Assembly: GCA_037074705.1 (NCBI GenBank) | Contig: JAYJMR010000037.1 | Location: 124,001 to 188,000, forward strand | Length of the DNA: 64,000 nt | Origin: Zhengitettix transpicula | Taxonomy: Eukaryota; Arthropoda; Insecta; Orthoptera; Tetrigidae | Reading direction: 5' to 3' | In this document: in pieces, positions 48,401-61,100 of the stretch | Layout: every line of letters starts with the position of its first letter | Position numbering within the stretch: the stretch's first letter is position 1 | The notes under the pieces: generated by a model | Databases searched by the model: none | What the model saw: only the letters and a program-made list of their open reading frames with translations | What the model was told of the DNA's origin: nothing | Made by a program: the position numbers and the translations under genes

Positions 48401-50158
48401 ACGACAAGTTTGGAATTTCACCAACCAAGAATCATCAAATAACAAAGTCTTATTTCATAATAAATGATACGTTCTTTATAAAAATTACTCAAACCTGCAC
48501 TTCTAAAATCTTAATCTATTAATATTAATTAATATATCCCAATATTTCGACGTTTCGACGACAAGTTTGGAATTTCACCAACCAAGAATCTTCAAATAAC
48601 AAAGTCTTATTTCATAATAAATGATACGTTCTTTATAAAAATTACTCAAACCTGCACTTCTAAAATCTTAATCTATTAATATTAATTAATATATCCCAAT
48701 ATTTCGACGTTTCGACGACAAGTTTGGAATTTCACCAACCAAGAATCTTCAAATAACAAAGTCTTATTTCATAATAAATGATACGTTCTTTATAAAAATT
48801 ACTCAAACCTGCACTTCTAAAATCTTAATCTATTAATATTAATTAATATATCCCAATATTTCGACGTTTCGACGACAAGTTTGGAATTTCACCAACCAAG
48901 AATCTTCAAATAACAAAGTCTTATTTCATAATAAATGATACGTTCTTTATAAAAATTAGTCAAACTTGCACTTCTAAAATCTTAATCTAGTAATATTAAT
49001 TAATATATCGAAATATTTCGACGTTTCGACGACAAGTTTGGAATTTATCCAACCAAGAATCTTCAAATAACAAAGTCTTATTTCATAATAAATGATACGT
49101 TCTTTATAAAAATTAGTCAAACTTGCACTTCTAAAATCTTAATCTAGTAATATTAATTAATATATCGTAATATTTCGACGTTTCGATGACAAGTTTGGAA
49201 TTTCACCAACCAAGAATCTTCAAATAACAAAGTCTTATTTCATAATAAATGATACGTTCTTTATAAAAATTACTCAAACCTGCACTTCTAAAATCTTAAT
49301 CTATTAATATTAATTAATATATCGTAATATTTCGACGTTTTGACGACAAGTTTGGAATTTCACCAACCAAGAATCTTCAAATAACAAAGTCTTATTTCAT
49401 AATAAATGACTCGTTCTTTATAAAATTACTCAAACCAGCACTTCTAAAATCTTAATCTATTATTTTTAATTAATATATCGTAATATTTCGACGTTTCGAC
49501 GTTTCGACGACAAGTTTGGAATTTATCCAACCAAGAATCTTCAAATAACAAAGTCTTATTTCATAATAAATGACTCGTTCTTTATAAAAATTACTCAAAC
49601 CAGCACTTCTAAAATCTTAATCTATTAATTTTAATTAATATATCCCAATATTTCGACGTTTCGACGACAAGTTTGGAATTTCACCAACCAAGAATCTTCA
49701 AATAACAAAGTCTTATTTCATAATAAATGATACGTTCTTTATAAAAATTACTCAAACCTGCACTTCTAAAATCTTAATCTATTAATATTAATTAATATAT
49801 CGTAATATTTCGACGTTTCGACGACAAGTTTGGAATTTCACCAACCAAGAATCTTCAAATAACAAAGTCTTATTTCATAATAAATGACTCGTTCTTTATA
49901 AAAATTACTCAAACCAGCACTTCTAAAATCTTAATCTATTAATTTTAATTAATATATCGTAATATTTCGACGTTTCGACGTTTCGACGACAAGTTTGGAA
50001 TTTCACCAACCAAGAATCTTCAAATAACAAAGTCTTATTTTATAATAAATGATACGTTCTTTATAAAAATTAGTCAAACCTGCACTTCTAAAATCTTAAT
50101 CTATTAATTTTAATTAATATATCGTAATATTTCGACGTTTCGACGTTTCGACGACAAG

Positions 50159-51720
50159 TTTGGAATTTATCCAACCAAGAATCTTCAAATAACAAAGTCT
50201 TATTTCATAATAAATGACTCGTTCTTTATAACAATTAGTCAAACCTGCACTTCTAAAATCTTAATCTATTAATATTAATTAATATATCGTAATATTTCGA
50301 CGTTTCGACGACAAGTTTGGAATTTCACCAACCAAGAATCTTCAAATAAAGTCTTATTTCATAATAAATGATACGTTCTTTATAAAAATTAGTCAAACCT
50401 GCACTTCTAAAATCTTAATCTATTAATTTTAATTAATATATCGTAATATTTCGACGTTTTGACGACAAGTTTGGAATTTCACCAACCAAGAATCTTCAAA
50501 TAACAAAGTCTTATTTCATAATAAATGATACGTTCTTTATAAAAATTAGTCAAACCTGCACTTCTAAAATGTTAATCTATTAATATTAATTAATATATCG
50601 TAATATTTCGACGTTTCTGTGACAAGTTTGGAATTTCACCAACCAAGAATCTTCAAATAACAAAGTCTTATTTCATAATAAATGATACGTTCTTTATAAA
50701 AATTACTCAAACCTGCACTTCTAAAATCTTAATCTATTAATATTAATTAATATATCGTAATATTTCGACGTTTTGACGACAAGTTTGGAATTTCACCAAC
50801 CAAGAATCTTCAAATAACAAAGTCTTATTTCATAATAAATGACTCGTTCTTTATAACAATTAGTCAAACCTGCACTTCTAAAGTCTTAATCTATTAATTT
50901 TAATTAATATATCGTAATATTTCGACGTTTCGACGACAAGTTTGGAATTTATCCAACCAAGAATCTTCAAATAACAAAGTCTTATTTCATAATAAATGAC
51001 TCGTTCTTTATAACAATTAGTCAAACCTGCACTTCTAAAATCTTAATCTATTAATATTAATTAATATATCGTAATATTTCGACGTTTCGACGACAAGTTT
51101 GGAATTTCACCAACCAAGAATCTTCAAATAAAGTCTTATTTCATAATAAATGATACGTTCTTTATAAAAATTAGTCAAACCTGCACTTCTAAAATCTTAA
51201 TCTATTAATTTTAATTAATATATCGTAATATTTCGACGTTTTGACGACAAGTTTGGAATTTCACCAACCAAGAATCTTCAAATAACAAAGTCTTATTTCA
51301 TAATAAATGATACGTTCTTTATAAAAATTAGTCAAACCTGCACTTCTAAAATGTTAATCTATTAATATTAATTAATATATCGTAATATTTCGACGTTTCT
51401 GTGACAAGTTTGGAATTTCACCAACCAAGAATCTTCAAATAACAAAGTCTTATTTCATAATAAATGATACGTTCTTTATAAAAATTAGTCAAACCTGCAC
51501 TTCTAAAATCTTAATCTATTAATATTAATTAATATATCGTAATATTTCGACGTTTCGACGTTTCGACGACAAGTTTGGAATTTATCCAACCAAGAATCTT
51601 CAAATAACAAAGTCTTATTTCATAATAAATGACTCGTTCTTTATAACAATTAGTCAAACCTGCACTTCTAAAATCTTAATCTATTAATATTAATTAATAT
51701 ATCGTAATATTTCGACGTTT
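50159..51720. repeat. Higher-order repeat, five monomers (about 782 bp)
   Basis: Rare markers recur at 782-bp spacing: TTTCTGTGACAAG at about 50615 and 51397, and the TTTATCCAACC plus TATAACAATTAG pair at about 50166 and 50948, with a partial third copy near 51590. The intervening monomers match in type. This shows local amplification of a five-monomer block. Confidence 0.75.
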
Positions 51721-54179
51721 TGACGACAAGTTTGGAATTTCACCAACCAAGAATCTTCAAATAACAAAGTCTTATTTCATAATAAATGATACGTTCTTTA
51801 TAAAAATTAGTCAAACCTGCACTTCTAAAATCTTAATCTATTAATATTAATTAATATATCGTAATATTTCGACGTTTCGACGACAAGTTTGGAATTTCAC
51901 CAACCAAGAATCTTCAAATAACAAAGTCTTATTTCATAACAAATGACTCGTTCTTTATAAAAATTACTCAAACCTGCACTTCTAAAATCTTAATCTATTA
52001 ATATTAATTAATATATCGTAATATTTCGACGTTTCGACGACAAGTTTGGAATTTCACCAACCAAGAATCTTCAAATAACAAAGTCTTATTTCATAATAAA
52101 TGATACGTACTTTATGAAAATTACTCAAACCTGCACTTCTAAAATCTTAATCTATTAATATTAATTAATATATCGTAATATTTCGACGTTTCGACGACAA
52201 GTTTGGAATTTCACCAACCAAGAATCTTCAAATAACAAAGTCTTATTTCATAATAAATGATACGTTTTTTATAAAAATTAGTCAAACCTGCACTTCTAAA
52301 ATCTTAATCTATTAATATTAATTAATATATCGTAATATTTCGACGTTTCGTCGACAAGTTTGGAATTTCACCAACCAAGAATCTTCAAATAACAAAGTCT
52401 TATTTCATAATAAATGATACGTTCTTTATAAAAATTAGTCAAACCTGCACTTCTAAAATCTTAATCTATTAATATTAATTAATATATCGTAATATTTCGA
52501 CGTTTCGACGACAAGTTTGGAATTTCACCAACCAAGAATCTTCAAATAACAAAGTCTTATTTCATAATAAATGAGTCGTTCTTTATAAATATTAGTCAAA
52601 CCTGCACTTCGAAAATCTTAATCTATTAATATTAATTAATATATCGTAATATTTCGACGTTTCGACGACAAGTTTGGAATTTCACCAACCAAGAATCTTC
52701 AAATAACAAAGTCTTATTTCATAATAAATGATTCGTTCTTTATAAAAATTACTCAAACCTGCACTTCTAAAATCTTAATCTATTAATATTAATTAATATA
52801 TCGTAATATTTCGACGTTTCGACGACAAGTTTGGAATTTCACCAACCAAGAATCTTCAAATAACAAAGTCTTATTTCATAATAAATGACTCGTTCTTTAT
52901 AAATATTAGTCAAACCTGCACTTCTAAAATCTTAATCTATTAATATTAATTAATATATCGTAATATTTCGACGTTTCGACGACAAATTTGGAATTTCACC
53001 AACCAAGAATCTTCAATAAATAAAGTCTTATTTCATAATAAATGATACGTTCTTTATAAAAATTAGTCAAACCTGCACTTCTAAAATCTTAATCTAGTAA
53101 TATTAATTAATAAATCGTAATATTTCGACGTTTCGACGACAAGTTTGGAATTTCACCAACCAAGAATCTTCAAATAACAAAGTCTTATTTCATAATAAAT
53201 GATACGTTCTTTATAAAAATTAGTCAAACCTGCACTTCTAAAATCTTAATCTATTAATTTTAATTAATATATGGTAATATTTCGACGTTTCGACGACAAG
53301 TTTGGAATTTCACCAACCAAGAATCTTAAAATAACAAAGTCTTATTTCATAATAAATGATTCGTTCTTTATGAAAATTACTCAAACCTGCACTTCTAAAA
53401 TCTTAATCTATTAATATTAATTAATATATCGTAATATTTCGACGTTTCGACGACAAGTTTGGAATTTCACCAACCAAGAATCTTCAAATAACAAAGTCTT
53501 ATTTCATAATAAATGATTAGTTCTTTATAAAAATTACTCAAACCTGCACTTCTAAAATCTTAATCTATTAATATTAATTAATATATCGTAATATTTCGAC
53601 GTTTCGACGACAAGTTTGGAATTTCACCAACCAAGAATCTTCAAATAACAAAGTCTTATTTCATAATAAATGATACGTTCTTTATAAAAATTAGTCAAAC
53701 CTGCACTTCTAAAATCTTAATCTATTAATATTAATTAATATATCGTAATATTTCGACGTTTCGACGACAAGTTTGGAATTTCACCAACCAAGAATCTTCA
53801 AATAACAAAATCTTATTTCATAATAAATGATTCGTTCTTTATAAAAATTACTCAAACCTGCACTTCTAAAATCTTAATCTATTATTATTAATTAATATAT
53901 CGTAATATTTCGACGTTTCGACGACAAGTTTGGAATTTCACCAACGAAGAATCTTCAAATAACAAAGTCTTATTTCATAATAAATGACTCGTTCTTTATA
54001 AAAATTACTCAAACCTGCACTTCTAAAATCTTAATCTATTAATATTAATTAATATATCGTAATATTTCGACGTTTCGACGACAAGTTTGGAATTTCACCA
54101 ACCAAGAATCTTCAAATAACAAAGTCTTATTTCATAATAAATGATACGTTCTTTATAAAAATTAGTCAAACCTGCACTT

Positions 54180-57100
54180 CTAAAATGTTAATCTATTAAT
54201 ATTAATTAATATATCGTAATATTTCGACGTTTCGGTGACAAGTTTGGAATTTCACCAACCAAGAATCTTCAAATAACAAAGTCTTATTTCATAATAAATG
54301 ATACGTTCTTTATAAAAATTAGTCAAACCTGCACTTCTAAAATCTTAATCTATTAATATTAATTAATATATCGTAATATTTCGACGTTTCGACGACAAGT
54401 TTGGAATTTCACCAACCAAGAATCTTCAAATAACAAAGTCTTATTTCATAATAAATGATACGTTCTTTATAAAAATTAGTCAAACCTGCACTTCTAAAAT
54501 CTTAATCTATTAATATTAATTAATATATCGTAATATTTCGACGTTTCGTCGACAAGTTTGGAATTTCACCAACCAAGAATCTTCAAATAACAAAGTCTTA
54601 TTTCATAATAAATGATACGTTCTTTATAAAAATTAGTCAAACCTGCACTTCTAAAATCTTAATCTATTAATATTAATTAATATATCGTAATATTTCGACG
54701 TTTCGACGACAAGTTTGGAATTTCACCAACCAAGAATCTTCAAATAACAAAGTCTTATTTCATAATAAATGATACGTTCTTTATAAAAATTAGTCAAACC
54801 TGCACTTCTAAAATGTTAATCTATTAATATTAATTAATATATCGTAATATTTCGACGTTTCGGTGACAAGTTTGGAATTTCACCAACCAAGAATCTTCAA
54901 ATAACAAAGTCTTATTTCATAATAAATGATACGTTCTTTATAAAAATTAGTCAAACCTGCACTTCTAAAATGTTAATCTATTAATATTAATTAATATATC
55001 GTAATATTTCGACGTTTCGGTGACAAGTTTGGAATTTCACCAACCAAGAATCTTCAAATAACAAAGTCTTATTTCATAATAAATGACTCGTTCTTTATAA
55101 AAATTACTCAAACCTGCACTTCTAAAATCTTAATCTATTAATATTAATTAATATATCGTAATATTTCGACGTTTCGTCGACAAGTTTGGAATTTCACCAA
55201 CCAAGAATCTTCAAATAACAAAGTCTTATTTCATAATAAATGATACGTTCTTTATAAAAATTAGTCAAACCTGCACTTCTAAAATGTTAATCTATTAATA
55301 TTAATTAATATATCGTAATATTTCGACGTTTCGGTGACAAGTTTGGAATTTCACCAACCAAGAATCTTCAAATAACAAAGTCTTATTTCATAATAAATGA
55401 TACGTTCTTTATAAAAATTAGTCAAACCTGCACTTCTAAAATGTTAATCTATTAATATTAATTAATATATCGTAATATTTCGACGTTTCGGTGACAAGTT
55501 TGGAATTTCACCAACCAAGAATCTTCAAATAACAAAGTCTTATTTCATAATAAATGATACGTTCTTTATAAAAATTAGTCAAACCTGCACTTCTAAAATG
55601 TTAATCTATTAATATTAATTAATATATCGTAATATTTCGACGTTTCGGTGACAAGTTTGGAATTTCACCAACCAAGAATCTTCAAATAACAAAGTCTTAT
55701 TTCATAATAAATGATACGTTCTTTATAAAAATTAGTCAAACCTGCACTTCTAAAATCTTAATCTATTAATATTAATTAATATATCGTAATATTTCGACGT
55801 TTCGACGACAAGTTTGGAATTTCACCAACCAAGAATCTTCAAATAACAAAGTCTTATTTCATAATAAATGATACGTTCTTTATAAAAATTAGTCAAACCT
55901 GCACTTCTAAAATGTTAATCTATTAATATTAATTAATATATCGTAATATTTCGACGTTTCGGTGACAAGTTTGGAATTTCACCAACCAAGAATCTTCAAA
56001 TAACAAAGTCTTATTTCATAATAAATGATACGTTCTTTATAAAAATTAGTCAAACCTGCACTTCTAAAATCTTAATCTATTAATATTAATTAATATATCG
56101 TAATATTTCGACGTTTCGACGACAAGTTTGGAATTTCACCAACCAAGAATCTATAAATAACAAAGTCTTATTTCATAATAAATGATACGTTCTTTATAAA
56201 AATTAGTCAAACCTGCACTTCTAAAATGTTAATCTATTAATATTAATTAATATATCGTAATATTTCGACGTTTCGGTGACAAGTTTGGAATTTCACCAAC
56301 CAAGAATCTTCAAATAACAAAGTCTTATTTCATAATAAATGATACGTTCTTTATAAAAATTAGTCAAACCTGCACTTCTAAAATGTTAATCTATTAATAT
56401 TAATTAATATATCGTAATATTTCGACGTTTCGACGACAAGTTTGGAATTTCACCAACCAAGAATCTTTAAATAACAAAGTCTTATTTCATAATAAATGAT
56501 ACGTTCTTTATAAAAATTAGTCAAACCTGCACTTCTAAAATGTTAATCTATTAATATTAATTAATATATCGTAATATTTCGACGTTTCGGTGACAAGTTT
56601 GGAATTTCACCAACCAAGAATCTTCAAATAACAAAGTCTTATTTCATAATAAATGATACGTTCTTTATAAAAATTAGTCAAACCTGCACTTCTAAAATCT
56701 TAATCTATTAATATTAATTAATATATCGTAATATTTCGACGTTTCGTCGACAAGTTTGGAATTTCACCAACCAAGAATCTTCAAATAACAAAGTCTTATT
56801 TCATAATAAATGATACGTTCTTTATAAAAATTAGTCAAACCTGCACTTCTAAAATCTTAATCTATTAATATTAATTAATATATCGTAATATTTCGACGTT
56901 TCGTCGACAAGTTTGGAATTTCACCAACCAAGAATCTTCAAATAACAAAGTCTTATTTCATAATAAATGATACGTTCTTTATAAAAATTAGTCAAACCTG
57001 CACTTCTAAAATGTTAATCTATTAATATTAATTAATATATCGTAATATTTCGACGTTTCGACGACAAGTTTGGAATTTCACCAACCAAGAATCTTTAAAT

Positions 57101-58170
57101 AACAAAGTCTTATTTCATAATAAATGATACGTTCTTTATAAAAATTAGTCAAACCTGCACTTCTAAAATGTTAATCTATTAATATTAATTAATATATCGT
57201 AATATTTCGACGTTTCGGTGACAAGTTTGGAATTTCACCAACCAAGAATCTTCAAATAACAAAGTCTTATTTCATAATAAATGATACGTTCTTTATAAAA
57301 ATTAGTCAAACCTGCACTTCTAAAATCTTAATCTATTAATATTAATTAATATATCGTAATATTTCGACGTTTCGTCGACAAGTTTGGAATTTCACCAACC
57401 AAGAATCTTCAAATAACAAAGTCTTATTTCATAATAAATGATACGTTCTTTATAAAAATTAGTCAAACCTGCACTTCTAAAATCTTAATCTATTAATATT
57501 AATTAATATATCGTAATATTTCGACGTTTCGTCGACAAGTTTGGAATTTCACCAACCAAGAATCTTCAAATAACAAAGTCTTATTTCATAATAAATGATA
57601 CGTTCTTTATAAAAATTAGTCAAACCTGCACTTCAAAAATGTTAATCTATTAATATTAATTAATATATCGTAATATTTCGACGTTTCGGTGACAAGTTTG
57701 GAATTTCACCAACCAAGAATCTTCAAATAACAAAGTCTTATTTCATAATAAATGATACGTTCTTTATAAAAATTAGTCAAACCTGCACTTCTAAAATCTT
57801 AATCTATTAATATTAATTAATATATCGTAATATTTCGACGTTTCGACGACAAGTTTGGAATTTCACCAACCAAGAATCTTCAAATAACAAAGTCTTATTT
57901 CATAATAAATGATACGTTCTTTATAAAAATTAGTCAAACCTGCACTTCTAAAATGTTAATCTATTAATATTAATTAATATATCGTAATATTTCGACGTTT
58001 CGGTGACAAGTTTGGAATTTCACCAACCAAGAATCTTCAAATAACAAAGTCTTATTTCATAATAAATGATACGTTCTTTATAAAAATTAGTCAAACCTGC
58101 ACTTCTAAAATGTTAATCTATTAATATTAATTAATATATCGTAATATTTCGACGTTTCGGTGACAAGTTT
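54180..58170. repeat. Satellite subdomain rich in linked GTTAAT / TTCGGTGAC variants
   Basis: Monomers carrying ATGTTAATC instead of ATCTTAATC nearly always also carry TTTCGGTGACAAG about 50 bp on. They are mixed with TTTCGTCGACAAG and standard types in repeating order. Exceptions near 56385 and 57010 pair GTTAAT with the standard box, and look like recombinants. Confidence 0.8.
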
Positions 58171-61100
58171 GGAATTTCACCAACCAAGAATCTTCAAATA
58201 ACAAAGTCTTATTTCATAATAAATGATACGTTCTTTAGAAAAATTAGTCAAACCTGCACTTCTAAAATCTTAATCTATTAATATTAATTAATATATCGTA
58301 ATATTTCGACGTTTCGACGACAAGTTTGGAATTTCACCAACCAAGAATCTATAAATAACAAAGTCTTATTTCATAATAAATGACTCGTTCTTTATAAAAT
58401 TTACTCAAACCTGCACTTCTAAAATCTTAATCTATTAATATTAATTAATATATCCCAATATTTTGACGTTTCGACGACAAGTTTGGAATTTCACCAACCA
58501 AGAATCTTCAAATAACAAAGTCTTATTTCATAATAAATTATACGTTCTTTATAAAAATTAGTCAAACCTGCACTTCTAAAATCTTAATCTATTAATATTA
58601 ATTAATATATCGTAATATTTCGACGTTTCGATGACTATTTGGAATTTCACCAACCAAGAATCTTCAAATAACAAAGTCTTATTTCATAATAAATGATTCG
58701 TTCTTTATAAAAATTACTCAAACCTGCACTTCTAAAATCTTAATCTATTAATATTAATTAATATATCGTAATATTTCGACGTTTCGACGACAAGTTTGGA
58801 ATTTCACCAACCAAGAATCTTCAAATAACAAAGTCTTATTTCATAATAAATGACTCGTTCTTTATAAAAATTACTCAAACCTGCACTTCTAAAATCTTAA
58901 TCTATTAATATTAATTATTATATCGTAATATTTCGACGTTTCGACGACAAGTTTGGAATTTCACCAACCAAGAATCTATAAATAACAAAGTCTTATTTCA
59001 TAATAAATGACTCGTTCTTTATAAAAATTACTCAAACCTGCACTTCTAAAATCTTAATCTATTAATATTAATTAATATATCGTAATATTTCGACGTTTCG
59101 ACGACAAGTTTGGAATGTCACCAACCAAGAATCTATAAATAACAAAGTCTTATTTCATAATAAATGACTCGTTCTTTATAAAATTTACTCAAACCTGCAC
59201 TTCTAAAATCTTAATCTATTAATATTAATTAATATATCCCAATATTTTGACGTTTCGACGACAAGTTTGGAATTTCACCAACCAAGAATCTTCAAATAAC
59301 AAAGTCTTATTTCATAATAAATGATAAGTTCTTTATAAAAATTAGTCAAACCTGCACTTCTAAAATCTTTATCTATTAATTTTAATTAATATATCGTAAT
59401 ATTTCGACGTTTCGACGACAAGTTTGGAATTTCACCAACCAAGAATCTTCAAATAACAAAGTCTTATTTCATAATAAATGATACGTTCTTTATAAAAATT
59501 AGTCAAACCTGCACTTCTAAAATCTTAATCTATTAATATTAATTAATATATCGTAATATTTCGACGTTTCGACGACAAGTTTGGAATTTCACCAACCAAG
59601 AATCTTCAAATAACAAAGTCTTATTTCATAATAAATGACTCGTTCTTTATAAAAATTAGTCAAACCTGCGCTTCTAAAATCTTAATCTATTAATATTAAT
59701 TATTATATCGTAATATTTCGACGTTTCGACGACAAGTTTGGAATTTCACCAACCAAGAATCTTCAAATAACAAAGTCTTGTTTCATAATAAATGACTCGT
59801 TCTTTATAAAAATTAGTAAAACCTGCACTTCTAAAATCTTAATCTATTAATATTAATTAATATATCGTAATATTTCGACGTTTCGACGACAAGTTTGGAA
59901 TTTCACCAACCAAGAATCTTCAAATAACAAAGTCTTATTTCATAACAAATGACTCGTTCTTTATAAAAATTACTCAAACCTGCACTTCTAAAATCTTAAT
60001 CTATTAATATTAATTAATATATCGTAATATTTCGACGTTTCGACGACAAGTTTGGAATTTCACCAACCAAGAATCTTCAAATAACAAAGTCTTATTTCAT
60101 AATAAATGATACGTACTTTATGAAAATTACTCAAACCTGCACTTCTAAAATCTTAATCTATTAATATTAATTAATATATCGTAATATTTCGACGTTTCGA
60201 CGACAAGTTTGGAATTTCACCAACCAAGAATCTTCAAATAACAAAGTCTTATTTCATAACAAATGACTCGTTCTTTATAAAAATTACTCAAACCTGCACT
60301 TCTAAAATCTTAATCTATTAATATTAATTAATATATCGTAATATTTCGACGTTTCGACGACAAGTTTGGAATTTCACCAACCGAGAATCTTCAAATAACA
60401 AAGTCTTATTTCATAATAAATGATACGTACTTTATGAAAATTACTCAAACCTGCACTTCTAAAATCTTAATCTATTAATATTAATTAATATATCGTAATA
60501 TTTCGACGTTTCGACGACAAGTTTGGAATTTCACCAACCAAGAATCTTCAAATAACAAAGTCTTATTTCATAATAAATGATACGTTCTTTATAAAAATTA
60601 GTCAAACCTGCACTTCTAAAATCTTAATCTATTAATATTAATTAATATACCGTAATATTTCGACGTTTCGACGACAAGTTTGGAATTTCACCAACCAAGA
60701 ATCTTCAAATAACAAAGTCTTATTTCATAATAAATGATACGTACTTTATGAAAATTACTCAAACCTGCACTTCTAAAATCTTAATCTATTAGTATTAATT
60801 AATATATCGTAATATTTCGACGTTTCGACGACAAGTTTGGAATTTCACCAACCAAGAATCTTCAAATAACAAAGTCTTATTTCATAATAAATGACTCGTT
60901 CTTTATAAAAATTACTGAAACCTGCACTTCTAAAATCTTAATCTATTAATATTAATTAATATATCGTAATATTTCGACGTTTCGACGACAAGTTTGGAAT
61001 TTCACCAACCAAGAATCTTCAAATAACAAAGTCTTATTTCATAATAAATGATACGTTCTTTATAAAAATTAGTCAAACCTGCACTTCTAAAATCTTAATC

